Positions 18,742-26,781 of a stretch of 64,000 bases of DNA are shown here, piece by piece; position 1 is the first letter of the stretch, and every line of letters begins with the position of its first letter. The stretch is from [Mycobacterium] crassicus (GTDB lineage Bacteria; Actinomycetota; Actinomycetes; Mycobacteriales; Mycobacteriaceae), in NCBI RefSeq assembly GCF_020181615.1, contig NZ_CP084029.1, positions 325,811-389,810 of the forward strand. Direction: 5' to 3'. The notes beneath the pieces are model-generated. The model worked only from the letters and a program-made list of their open reading frames with translations, made no database searches and had not been told where the DNA came from. The translations under genes and the position numbers were made by a program.

Positions 18742-19763
18742 CGAATGACGCTCTGGATCCGGCCGCCCTGCGGCGCTACCTCATCGCCAACGACGTTCCG
18801 GTTCAAGGTGAACTCGCGGTCGAACTGATCGCCGGTGGCCGGTCGAATCTGACCTTCAAGGTCAGCGACGAGTCGTCGGCGTGGGTCGTTCGTCGACCAC
18901 CGCTCGGCGGCCTCACCCCGTCGGCCCATGATGTGGGCCGCGAGTTCGTCGTCACCGAAAAGCTCTACGGCACCGGTGTTCCGATCGCGCGACCCGTGGC
19001 GCTCGACGTCGACGGCACGGTCTGCGGTGCACCGTTGACGGTGACGGAGTTTGTGACGGGCCGGGTCTATCGGCACAAGGACGATCTGGACGCCGTGTCG
19101 GACGAGGAGCTGGCAGCCAACGCCTCGTCGCTGGTTCGGGTGCTGGTGGACCTGCATGCGGTCGACTACCGTGCGGTCGGGCTCGAATCCTTCGGCAGGC
19201 CGGACGGATTCCTGGAACGCCAGGTGCGACTGTGGGCCCGCCAATGGGAACTGGTCAAGACGCGCGGGGCCGATGACGCGCTGTCCGAGGACGTCACGAA
19301 GCTGGCCGCGGCACTCGCCGAGGCCATCCCGCGGACATCGCGACCCTCGGTGGTGCACGGCGACTTCCGCATCGACAACACCATCTGCGATCCCGAGCGG
19401 GCCGACGTCATCCGGGCCGTTGTGGACTGGGAGCTTTCAACACTGGGCGACCCGCTCACCGATATCGCCCTGATGTGTGTCTACCGGTCACCGGCCTTCG
19501 ACCTGGTGTTCGGCCACCCCGCCGCGTGGACCAGTCCACGCCTGCCGTCGGCCGACACCCTGGCCGAGCAGTACGCCCGGCTGTCCGGCCGCGACCTGAG
19601 CGACTGGAACTTCTACCTGGCGCTGGCGAACTTCAAAATCGGGGTGATCGCCGAGGGAATCACCCACCGGGCACAGCATGGTGCCAAAGACGTGCAGAAT
19701 GCCGGTGAAGCCGCACAAGCTGCGCCGGAGTTCATCGCTGCGGCGCGAAATGCGTTGAAGTGA
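18738..19763 (+). CDS. Phosphotransferase (APH fold) partner of the acyl-CoA dehydrogenase
   Basis: A 341-residue kinase-like protein of the aminoglycoside phosphotransferase/ACAD10-N family. The catalytic loop is VVHGDFRIDN and the metal-binding aspartate sits in VVDWELSTLGDPLTDIA. The N-terminus (ELIAGGRSNLTFKV) is the nucleotide-binding part. The GTG start overlaps the dehydrogenase TGA, so the two are translationally coupled. It is not a drug-resistance enzyme by context. By analogy with ACAD10/11 it may phosphorylate a hydroxyl on an acyl-CoA before the dehydrogenase acts. Mycobacterial relatives are often misnamed FadE36. Confidence 0.87.
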   Translation: MTNDALDPAALRRYLIANDVPVQGELAVELIAGGRSNLTFKVSDESSAWVVRRPPLGGLTPSAHDVGREFVVTEKLYGTGVPIARPVALDVDGTVCGAPLTVTEFVTGRVYRHKDDLDAVSDEELAANASSLVRVLVDLHAVDYRAVGLESFGRPDGFLERQVRLWARQWELVKTRGADDALSEDVTKLAAALAEAIPRTSRPSVVHGDFRIDNTICDPERADVIRAVVDWELSTLGDPLTDIALMCVYRSPAFDLVFGHPAAWTSPRLPSADTLAEQYARLSGRDLSDWNFYLALANFKIGVIAEGITHRAQHGAKDVQNAGEAAQAAPEFIAAARNALK

Positions 19764-19791
19764 CTGTGAAAGATCGAGAAGGGTGAGTCGG

Positions 19792-20553
19792 GTGAGCGTA
19801 CTGGACAAGTTCCGTATGGACGACAGGGTCGTCGTGGTGACCGGGGCCTCCTCGGGCCTCGGCGTGTATTTCGCCCGGGCCTTCGCCGAGGTCGGCGCGG
19901 ACGTCGTGCTGGCGGCGCGGCGGGTGGAGAAGCTCGAGCAGGCGGCCGAGCTCGTCACCGCTGCCGGACGCGCAGCCCTGTCGGTGGCGACCGATGTCGC
20001 CGACCCGGCGGCGGCGGCCAGAATGGTCGAGGCCGCGATGGAGCGATTCGGTCGGGTCGATGTCTTGATCAACAACGCCGGGATCGGAACGGCGCACCCT
20101 GCCACCCGGGAAACCCCCGAGCAGTTCCGGGAGGTGATCGACGTCAACCTCAACGGGGCCTACTGGGCGGCGCAGGCCTGCGGACGGGTGATGCGGCCGG
20201 GCTCGTCGATCGTCAACATCTCCAGTGTCCTGGGCCTGACCACGGCCGGGCTGCCGCAGGCGGCGTACGCCGCCAGCAAGGCCGGACTGATCGGGCTGAC
20301 CCGCGACCTGGCCCAGCAGTGGGGGAGCCGAAAAGGTATTCGGGTCAATGCGATCGCGCCCGGCTTCTTCGCCTCGGAGATGACCGATCAGTACCGCCCG
20401 GGCTACCTGGACAGCGTCGCTCACCGCATCGTGTTGGGCCGAATGGGAGACCCGGAAGACCTCGCAGCCTCGGTCCTGTGGCTTGCTTCGGATGCCGGCG
20501 GGTATGTCACCGGGCAGACCATCGCGGTCGACGGCGGCTTCACGATCAACTAA
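19792..20553 (+). CDS. Short-chain dehydrogenase/reductase
   Basis: A 253-residue SDR. The cofactor motif TGASSGLG, the NNAG motif, the catalytic Ser (NISSVLG) and YAASK (Tyr/Lys) are all present, with a C-terminal PEDLAASVLWLASD typical of beta-ketoacyl/3-hydroxyacyl oxidoreductases. The second GTG (MSVLDKFRMDD) was chosen because GAGAAGG lies at a better distance; a GTG at 19783 is the alternative. It follows the APH-type gene by 28 bases in the same direction. It likely oxidises or reduces a hydroxy/keto intermediate of the same lipid pathway. Confidence 0.9.
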   Translation: MSVLDKFRMDDRVVVVTGASSGLGVYFARAFAEVGADVVLAARRVEKLEQAAELVTAAGRAALSVATDVADPAAAARMVEAAMERFGRVDVLINNAGIGTAHPATRETPEQFREVIDVNLNGAYWAAQACGRVMRPGSSIVNISSVLGLTTAGLPQAAYAASKAGLIGLTRDLAQQWGSRKGIRVNAIAPGFFASEMTDQYRPGYLDSVAHRIVLGRMGDPEDLAASVLWLASDAGGYVTGQTIAVDGGFTIN

Positions 20554-20891
20554 CCGGTGGTGTCGGAGAATCGGATGGGGTCCTCCGGCCGGCCGTAGTG
20601 TGCGTACCGCGCTTCCTCTTTCGTCTCATCGTCGTATCCGCTGAACTGCACCGAGAGCTCTTCGGCGAACAGCAACAGTTGTGGCGACTTGAGGATCTGC
20701 GGGTCGTCGATGTCGAAGACCCGTGGCGGTGCCTCGTCGAGCGACCGCTGCAGGCGGGCCAGCACGGCCTCCTGGCCCGGACGCACGGGTTGCAGGGCAG
20801 CGCTCACGCCGGCCGGCTCCACCCTGGCGAGCTCGGGTCCTTCCTGGCGAGTCTCGTTGTTGAAGTCCCGGACAACCAAGTAGAAGGTCAC
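20550..20891 (-). CDS. Conserved hypothetical protein, 113 aa
   Basis: A small soluble protein with no recognised domain. It begins MTFYLVVRDFNNETRQEGPE and has an acidic C-terminal half with YDDETKEEARYAHYG. It overlaps the SDR end by four bases convergently, and its GTG start lies 45 bases from the divergent PucR regulator start. Composition and codon use match its neighbours, so it is probably real. No function is proposed. Confidence 0.65.
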   Translation of the reverse strand: MTFYLVVRDFNNETRQEGPELARVEPAGVSAALQPVRPGQEAVLARLQRSLDEAPPRVFDIDDPQILKSPQLLLFAEELSVQFSGYDDETKEEARYAHYGRPEDPIRFSDTTG

Positions 20892-20923
20892 CGTGGCGAG
20901 GGTACTGCGTGTTGGATCCGCGC

Positions 20924-20929
20924 TAGCCT
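20924..20929 (+). promoter_or_regulatory. Leaderless -10 element for the PucR-type gene
   Basis: TAGCCT six bases before the ATG at 20936, fitting a leaderless promoter. Confidence 0.45.
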
Positions 20930-20935
20930 CGGCTG

Positions 20936-22021
20936 ATGGATCCCGAGCCGATCCGGCTGTCCCAGCTGGATTCCGGTGCCGCTGCGGTGCTGCGGCTCGT
21001 CGCGTATTTCGACGCGCTGGTGGAGTCGAGCGCCGATGCCGAGACGATCATCCGGTCGGCCGAGTCGGTCGCGCAATGCCCGCTCTCGGTGCAGTGGGTC
21101 TCGGCGACCGAGCCGGAGGTCCGGCTGGAGCGCGCAGGCTGCCCGCGCCAGCCGCTCGATGATGTCCTCCTGGACCGGGTGCGCCACGCGCTGCGGATGG
21201 CGGCGTCGCGGGCGGGAGCAACCGTCCGGTTGGGTGATCCCGCGTTGTTGGAACTGGTGTTGTCCGACAACGAATTACCCGCGGAGCGGGCACGCGCGAT
21301 CCGGCTGTTGGGTCTCGATGAGTCTCGCGAGGTCCGGGTGCTGGCGGTGTCGGCGGGTTCCCCTGCCGAGGCGCTGCGCGTCGTCGTGCGCGAACTGGGT
21401 GACCAACCGGTGCGTTCGGTCACGATCGGCGCGGACACGGCGCTGCTGTGTTACAGCTCCGAGGACGCCCGGACACTGTCGGACCGGCTGGATGCGGCGA
21501 TCATCGCGGCCTTTCCGCCACCGCTGCCGGCTCAGGTGGGCCGCGGGCCCTGGGTCGGGATCGGCGCCAAGACCACCGTGTTCGGGGCGGCGATGTCCTG
21601 GCAGCAGGCGCAGCGGGGGCTGCGGTTCGCTTCGTCCACCCACTACGGACGCCGGGCGGTCGCCTACGAACGGCTGAGTGTCCTGGAGTTGCTCGCCGAC
21701 CTGCCGCTCGAGCAGGTGCTGCGGAACCACGACGTGGCGCGGATCAACGCGATCGCGGCGACACCGGCCGGTGCGCACGATGTCGACACCACCGAAGCGT
21801 TCTGCGTGCTCGGTTCGCTGCGTCGCACCGCCACCCAGCTGCACCTGCATCACAGCACGGTGGCGGCGCGCATCGCCCACGTCGAGGCGGCGATGGGCTG
21901 GGATCTGGCCGACCCCGTCGATCGGTTCACGGCGACTCTGGTGCTCTTCGTACGGCGCATCGCGCTGTCCTCGGCCGAGCTCACCAGCGGCGAACCGACA
22001 AGCGTCGGGCGAATCCGATGA
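20936..22021 (+). CDS. PucR-family transcriptional regulator
   Basis: A 361-residue regulator with a C-terminal PucR-type helix-turn-helix (CVLGSLRRTATQLHLHHSTV and AARIAHVEAAMGWDLADP, residues about 290-335). The middle part has the GGDEF-like/CdaR fold seen in this family (PWVGIGAKTTVFGAAMSWQQ then AQRGLRFA). It lies just upstream of the NTF2/FadD/Rieske operon on the same strand. A 20-base inverted repeat between them makes this operon its likely target. In mycobacteria such regulators often sit beside steroid or aromatic catabolism genes. Confidence 0.88.
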   Translation: MDPEPIRLSQLDSGAAAVLRLVAYFDALVESSADAETIIRSAESVAQCPLSVQWVSATEPEVRLERAGCPRQPLDDVLLDRVRHALRMAASRAGATVRLGDPALLELVLSDNELPAERARAIRLLGLDESREVRVLAVSAGSPAEALRVVVRELGDQPVRSVTIGADTALLCYSSEDARTLSDRLDAAIIAAFPPPLPAQVGRGPWVGIGAKTTVFGAAMSWQQAQRGLRFASSTHYGRRAVAYERLSVLELLADLPLEQVLRNHDVARINAIAATPAGAHDVDTTEAFCVLGSLRRTATQLHLHHSTVAARIAHVEAAMGWDLADPVDRFTATLVLFVRRIALSSAELTSGEPTSVGRIR

Positions 22022-22060
22022 TCCAGCAGACATGTGGCGGATGACCGGGTTAGCTCATGC

Positions 22061-22080
22061 GATCAGGATGATCCCTGATC
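22061..22080. promoter_or_regulatory. Inverted repeat upstream of the NTF2/FadD/Rieske operon
   Basis: GATCAGG-ATGATC-CCTGATC, perfect 7-base arms, between the PucR-type gene and the next operon. It could be the regulator's operator or, less likely, a terminator hairpin. Confidence 0.5.
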
Positions 22081-22111
22081 CCTTGCAACCCACTACGAGG
22101 AGTTCGCAAAC

Positions 22112-22675
22112 GTGGCCGTCATCGACCCCAGCCGGACCTGGGCCCCCTTGGAGAAGCGGTTGGCCGAAACCACCGATGAGCGGCACCGGGCCGCGCTCGA
22201 AGTGGTGATCGAGCACATGAAGGGCGAGGCTGCGCCCGACCTCGACCGGGTGATGGGGACGCTGAGCCCCGAGCCGGACTACCACTTCTGGATGGGCGGT
22301 CAGGACTTCGGTCCGAAGACCACCGAGGGAGTGCGCACCTATTACACGAACTTCATGGCGACCCGAACCGGAGTGTTGGAGTTCGCGATCGACCGGCTGG
22401 CCGTCGACGGCGACTGCGTGGTGACCGAGGGAGATATGAAACAGCTGTACCCGGGCGCCCTGGCCACCGCCATTCTCGGGGTGGAAGTCGACGATCCGGA
22501 CGCCGACTACTTGGTGGTGTATCGGCAGGTGCTGCTGTGGCCGCTCGATTCCGCCGGCAAGATCATCGGTGAGGATTCCTACTTCGCCGGCGTGCGCAGC
22601 GTGACCCCGGTGGCCCGCGAGGATCTTCCGCAGCAGTACATCGATCTCGTCCACGCGCCCGCGGCGAATGCGTAG
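22112..22675 (+). CDS. NTF2/SnoaL-like protein
   Basis: A 187-residue protein of the nuclear transport factor 2-like fold. The segment YHFWMGGQDFGPKTTEGVRT and the following ALATAILGVEVDDPDADYLV suit the SnoaL-like cone-shaped pocket seen in mycobacterial steroid isomerases and epoxide hydrolases. A GAGGAG precedes the GTG start. Its end overlaps the FadD start by eight bases, tying it to the same operon. It probably binds or isomerises the small hydrophobic substrate processed by the next two enzymes; the exact reaction is unknown. Confidence 0.78.
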   Translation: MAVIDPSRTWAPLEKRLAETTDERHRAALEVVIEHMKGEAAPDLDRVMGTLSPEPDYHFWMGGQDFGPKTTEGVRTYYTNFMATRTGVLEFAIDRLAVDGDCVVTEGDMKQLYPGALATAILGVEVDDPDADYLVVYRQVLLWPLDSAGKIIGEDSYFAGVRSVTPVAREDLPQQYIDLVHAPAANA

Positions 22676-24338
22676 CGATATCGCGGGCCTGCTGCTCGAC
22701 CGCCTCGGCGACCGGCATCCGGGACTGCGTACCCGACAACAGGACTGGACCTGGGATGAGGTGGTTCGGGAATCGGCCGCGCGCGCCGCGTTGGCGTCGG
22801 CGTTGCGCCGGGACGGGCCGTTTCACATCGGTGTGCTGCTCGACAACGTGCCCGATTTCGTGTTCTGGCTCGGCGCCGGCGCGTTGGCGGGCGGGGTCAT
22901 CGTCGGGATCAACCCGACCCGCGGTGATGCCGAGATGGCCGCGGAGATCCGCCACGCGGACTGCCAGCTGATCATCACCGACACCGCCGGATCACACCGG
23001 CTTCGCGGCCTGGACCACGGACTGGACCCCGAGCGCGTACTGGTGATCGACGAGCCCGGCTACGCCGCCCGGGTCGACGAACACCGGGTGGAGCCGGCCG
23101 CCGCCGCGGGCGTGGGCCCCGAGTCACTGCTGCTGTTGTTGTTCACCTCCGGCACCACCGGCGCCTCCAAGGCGGTCAAGTGCAGCCAGGGGCGGCTGGT
23201 GCGGATCGCCGAGGCGGCCACCACCAAATTCGGTCATGCGCGCTCCGACATCGACTACTGCTGCATGCCGCTGTTCCACGGCAACGCGATCATGGCGCTG
23301 TGGGCGCCCGCGCTGGCCAACGGAGCCACCATCTGCCTGACACCGAAGTTCTCCGCATCGCAGTTTCTGCCCGACGTGCGCTACTTCGGCGCGACGTTCT
23401 TCACCTACGTGGGCAAGGCGCTGGGCTACCTGATGGCCACCGCCGAACAACTCGATGACGCCGATAACGCCTTGGTCCGCGGCTTCGGTACCGAGGCGTC
23501 GCCGCAGGATCAGGCGGAGTTCCTCCGCCGGTTCGGCGCCGTGCTGCACGAGGGATACGGGTCCAGCGAAGGCGGCAACGCCGCGATACCCGACCCGGCG
23601 GCACCGCCTGGAGCACTGGGCCGCCCGGCGCACGCGGGCATCGCCATCGTCGACCCGCAGACCCGGGCCGAGTGCGCCACCGCGATCCTCGACGAGCACG
23701 GCAGGGTGTCCAACGCCGACGATGCGGTCGGCGAGATCGTCGACAGGACCGGGGCCCGCGACTTCGAGGGCTACTACAAGAACGACACGGCGGACTCGGA
23801 AAAGATCCGCGACGGCTGGTACTGGACCGGCGACCTCGGCTACCGCGACGCGGCCGGCTTTCTGTACTTCGCCGGCCGCCGGGGCGACTGGATCCGGGTC
23901 GACGGCGAGAACACCTCCGCGCTGACCATCGAACAGGTGTTGCGCCGGCATCCGCTGATCATCAGTTCAGGCGTGTACGCGGTGCCGGATCCCCGCTCCG
24001 GCGACCAGGTGATGGGGGCGGTCGAGGTCGCCGACCCCGACAGCTTCGACGCGGCAGCCTTCGCCGGGTACCTGGCCGCCCAGCCCGACTTGGGCCGCAA
24101 GGGTTTCCCGCGATTTCTGCGGATCTCGGCCGGCCTGCCGGTCACCGGCTCGAACAAGGTGCTCAAACGCGAACTGCAGGCGCAGCGGTGGCACACCGAC
24201 GAACCGGTATACCGCTGGGTCGGGCGGGGTACCCCCGAGTACATCCGCATGACCGACGACGACAAGCGTTTGCTGGACGCCGAATTCACCTCCTACGGCC
24301 GGCAAAGCTACCTGCGAGGCGAAGGGTGGAGACGATGA
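22668..24338 (+). CDS. Long-chain/steroid acyl-CoA synthetase (FadD17-like)
   Basis: A 556-residue adenylate-forming enzyme. The ATP/AMP loop LLLFTSGTTGASKAVKCSQG, the acceptor motif EGYGSSEGG, the WYWTGDLGYRD motif and the C-terminal catalytic Lys context TGSNKVLKREL are all present. It resembles mycobacterial FadD17/FadD19-type ligases that activate steroid side-chain acids; that assignment is from memory of the family. The start overlaps the NTF2-like gene and the stop overlaps the Rieske oxygenase gene (ATGA). Confidence 0.88.
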   Translation: MRSDIAGLLLDRLGDRHPGLRTRQQDWTWDEVVRESAARAALASALRRDGPFHIGVLLDNVPDFVFWLGAGALAGGVIVGINPTRGDAEMAAEIRHADCQLIITDTAGSHRLRGLDHGLDPERVLVIDEPGYAARVDEHRVEPAAAAGVGPESLLLLLFTSGTTGASKAVKCSQGRLVRIAEAATTKFGHARSDIDYCCMPLFHGNAIMALWAPALANGATICLTPKFSASQFLPDVRYFGATFFTYVGKALGYLMATAEQLDDADNALVRGFGTEASPQDQAEFLRRFGAVLHEGYGSSEGGNAAIPDPAAPPGALGRPAHAGIAIVDPQTRAECATAILDEHGRVSNADDAVGEIVDRTGARDFEGYYKNDTADSEKIRDGWYWTGDLGYRDAAGFLYFAGRRGDWIRVDGENTSALTIEQVLRRHPLIISSGVYAVPDPRSGDQVMGAVEVADPDSFDAAAFAGYLAAQPDLGRKGFPRFLRISAGLPVTGSNKVLKRELQAQRWHTDEPVYRWVGRGTPEYIRMTDDDKRLLDAEFTSYGRQSYLRGEGWRR

Positions 24339-25468
24339 GTGACTGCGCGATCCGGGAGCTGGACCACGGCACTCCCCGGACCCGGTACGCCCGGGGATGG
24401 CACTGTCTGGGGCTGGCCGAGACCTTCCGAGACGGCAAACCGCACGGCATCAACGCTTTTGGAACCCGGCTGGTGGCATTCGCCGACTCCGACGGTGCCG
24501 TGCACGTGCTGGACGGCTACTGCCGGCACATGGGCGCCGACCTGTCCCGGGGCACGGTCAAGGGCGACACCCTGGCCTGCCCGTTCCATGACTGGCGTTG
24601 GCAGGGCTCGACCGGCCGGTGTGCCATGGTGCCCTACGCCAAACGGGCGCCGCGGATGGCGCGTACCCGGCGGTGGCCCACCTGCGAGGTCAACGGTCAA
24701 CTGCTGATGTGGCACGACCCGGAGGGCTCGACGCCACCTCCGGAACTGACCCCGCCCCAGATCGAGGGAATGGACGCCGGCAGATGGTCGCCGTGGCAAT
24801 GGGATTCGGTCCTGATCGAAGGCTCCAACTGCCGAGAGATCATCGACAACATCGTCGACATGGCGCACTTCTTCTACATCCACCACTCGTATCCGACCTA
24901 CTTCAAGAACGTCATCGAAGGCAGCTGCGCCAGCCAGTTCATGGAGAGCAAGGTCCGCCCCGATTCCCCGGGCGCCGACAAACTGTGGGAGGGCACCTAT
25001 CTGCGCTCCGAGGCGACCTACTTCGGGCCGGCCTACATGATCAACTGGTTGCACAATGACCTCGCGCCGGGCTTCACCGCTGAGATCGCGCTGATCAACT
25101 GCCACTACCCGGTCACGCAGAACTCCTTCATGCTGCAGTGGGGTGTCGCGGTCCAGCAGATGCCGAACCTGCCGGCCGAGAAGGCCACCAAGCTGGCTGC
25201 GGCGATGAGCCGCTCGTTCGGTGCGGGATTCCTCGAGGACGTCGAGATCTGGAAGCACAAGGCGCCCGTCGAAAACCCCTTGCTCACCGACGACGACGGC
25301 CCGGTGTACCAGCTGCGCCGCTGGTACGAGCAGTTCTACGTCGACGCCGCCGACGTCACCCCCGACATGACCGACCGGTTCGAGGTGGAGGTCGACACCA
25401 CCCACGCGTTCAGCCACTGGGAGAAGGAAGTCGAGGCGAACCTGGCCGCCGGCATCACCGTGCCCTGA
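24335..25468 (+). CDS. Rieske non-heme iron oxygenase, KshA-like
   Basis: A 377-residue oxygenase component. The Rieske [2Fe-2S] ligands are CRH and CPFH (residues about 66-88, YCRHMGADLSRG then LACPFHDWRW). The mononuclear iron site fits NIVDMAHFFYIHH (residues about 170-182). Length and the GWHCLGLAETF and INCHYPVTQNSFMLQWG stretches resemble 3-ketosteroid 9-alpha-hydroxylase KshA. A reductase (KshB) is not in the window. The ATGA overlap with the FadD gene shows one translational unit. Substrate is likely a steroid or related polycyclic acid; not proven here. Confidence 0.88.
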   Translation: MSDCAIRELDHGTPRTRYARGWHCLGLAETFRDGKPHGINAFGTRLVAFADSDGAVHVLDGYCRHMGADLSRGTVKGDTLACPFHDWRWQGSTGRCAMVPYAKRAPRMARTRRWPTCEVNGQLLMWHDPEGSTPPPELTPPQIEGMDAGRWSPWQWDSVLIEGSNCREIIDNIVDMAHFFYIHHSYPTYFKNVIEGSCASQFMESKVRPDSPGADKLWEGTYLRSEATYFGPAYMINWLHNDLAPGFTAEIALINCHYPVTQNSFMLQWGVAVQQMPNLPAEKATKLAAAMSRSFGAGFLEDVEIWKHKAPVENPLLTDDDGPVYQLRRWYEQFYVDAADVTPDMTDRFEVEVDTTHAFSHWEKEVEANLAAGITVP

Positions 25469-25475
25469 TCGCGGA

Positions 25476-26723
25476 TCAGCTTCCCTTCCGGCCCCACGGG
25501 CTGTAGTCGGCGATCAGCTCTTCCTGGGGTGGGCGGTGCGACTCCGGGACATGCTGCAGGTTGATCCGGACCCGGTACCAGATCGAACTCGGACCGCGCA
25601 TGCCGTCGAGCAGCACATCCTCCGGCGCCAGCTGTTTCGCCGCCGCGGCGTTCCGTTCCCGCCAGATGTCCAGGGCAGCCACCGCCTCGTCACGGGTCTT
25701 GGTGCGGGCGATCTCGATCAACGGCAGCGGTGACGTGCGCCGGCCGTCGACGCTCTTGCGCGCGCCGGGTGGCGCCTTCTCGGCCGGGCCCTGCTCCTCG
25801 GCCAGTTCCAGCAGCGACTCCAACCCGCCGGCTCTCCCCTTTTCCTCGTGCAGGCCTTCCCAGGGATCGCCGATCCGCGCGAAGCGGTCCGGCACCGTGT
25901 CCAGCGTGAACGACGCCGGGTCCACGTCGGCGACCTCGTCCCAGAACAGCGGCGTCGACACCCGGGCGTCACCAGTGGCCCGCACCGAGTACGCCGAGGC
26001 GACCGTGCGGTCCTTGGCGTTCTGATTGAAGTCCACGAAGACGCCGTGCCGCTCTTCTTTCCACCACCGGCTGGTCGCCAACTGCGGTGCGCGCCGCTCG
26101 ATCTCGCGGGCCACCGCCTGTGCCGCCAGCCGCACCTGGCCGAACTCCCACTGCGGTGCGATCCGCGCGTAGACGTGCATACCTCGCGAGCCCGACGTCT
26201 TCGGCCACGCCGTCAGCCCGTGATCGGCCAGCACTTCGCGGGCCAGCAGGGTCACCTCGACGATCTCCGGCCAGCCGACGCCCGGCATCGGATCGAGGTC
26301 GACCCGCAGCTCGTCGGGATGGTCGAGGTCGCCGGCGAGCACCGGGTGCGGGTTGAGATCCACACACCCCAGGTTGATCACCCAGGCCAACCCGGCCGCG
26401 TCGTCGACGACGACCTCCTGCGCCGACCGGCCGGACGCATAGCGCAGCTCCGCGACCGACACCCAGTCCGGGCGGTTGGCCGGTGCCCGCTTCTGGAAGA
26501 CGGCTTCGGCGTCGATGCCGTCGACGAAGCGTTTGAGGATCATCGGCCGCCCCGCGACGCCGCGCAACGCACCGTCGGCCACCGACAGGTAATACCGAAT
26601 CAGGTCCAGTTTGCTGCGTGGTGCGGCACCGTCGCGGCCGGGGAACACCACCCTGTCCGGGTGGGTGACTACCACCCGTCGTCCCGCCACCTCCAGCGAC
26701 AACCCGCCGGCCATGACCGACAT
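25476..26723 (-). CDS. LigD-type DNA polymerase/primase domain protein (PolD family)
   Basis: A 415-residue stand-alone archaeo-eukaryotic primase-like polymerase related to the polymerase domain of LigD. The catalytic metal site is ELRVDLDPMPG (DxD), followed by KTSGSRGMHVYARI and the C-terminal LFWDEVADVDPASFTL. It corresponds to Rv0269c. These enzymes add ribo- or deoxynucleotides during repair. ATG 26723 was chosen; 26714 is an alternative. It ends eight bases from the convergent Rieske gene and is divergent from fadD2. Confidence 0.88.
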   Translation of the reverse strand: MSVMAGGLSLEVAGRRVVVTHPDRVVFPGRDGAAPRSKLDLIRYYLSVADGALRGVAGRPMILKRFVDGIDAEAVFQKRAPANRPDWVSVAELRYASGRSAQEVVVDDAAGLAWVINLGCVDLNPHPVLAGDLDHPDELRVDLDPMPGVGWPEIVEVTLLAREVLADHGLTAWPKTSGSRGMHVYARIAPQWEFGQVRLAAQAVAREIERRAPQLATSRWWKEERHGVFVDFNQNAKDRTVASAYSVRATGDARVSTPLFWDEVADVDPASFTLDTVPDRFARIGDPWEGLHEEKGRAGGLESLLELAEEQGPAEKAPPGARKSVDGRRTSPLPLIEIARTKTRDEAVAALDIWRERNAAAAKQLAPEDVLLDGMRGPSSIWYRVRINLQHVPESHRPPQEELIADYSPWGRKGS

Positions 26724-26769
26724 GTTAGCCAGAGGGCGAATCCGCTGCCCGACGGCGACCTGCGTCACA

Positions 26770-26775
26770 TAAGGT
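26770..26775 (+). promoter_or_regulatory. Leaderless -10 element for fadD2
   Basis: TAAGGT six bases before the fadD2 ATG, within the 58-base divergent gap. Confidence 0.45.
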
Positions 26776-26781
26776 TGTGCC

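Noticed and set aside
18738..19763. Aminoglycoside phosphotransferase resistance gene
   Set aside because: The fold matches, but the coupling to an acyl-CoA dehydrogenase and the ACAD10/11 resemblance point to lipid metabolism.
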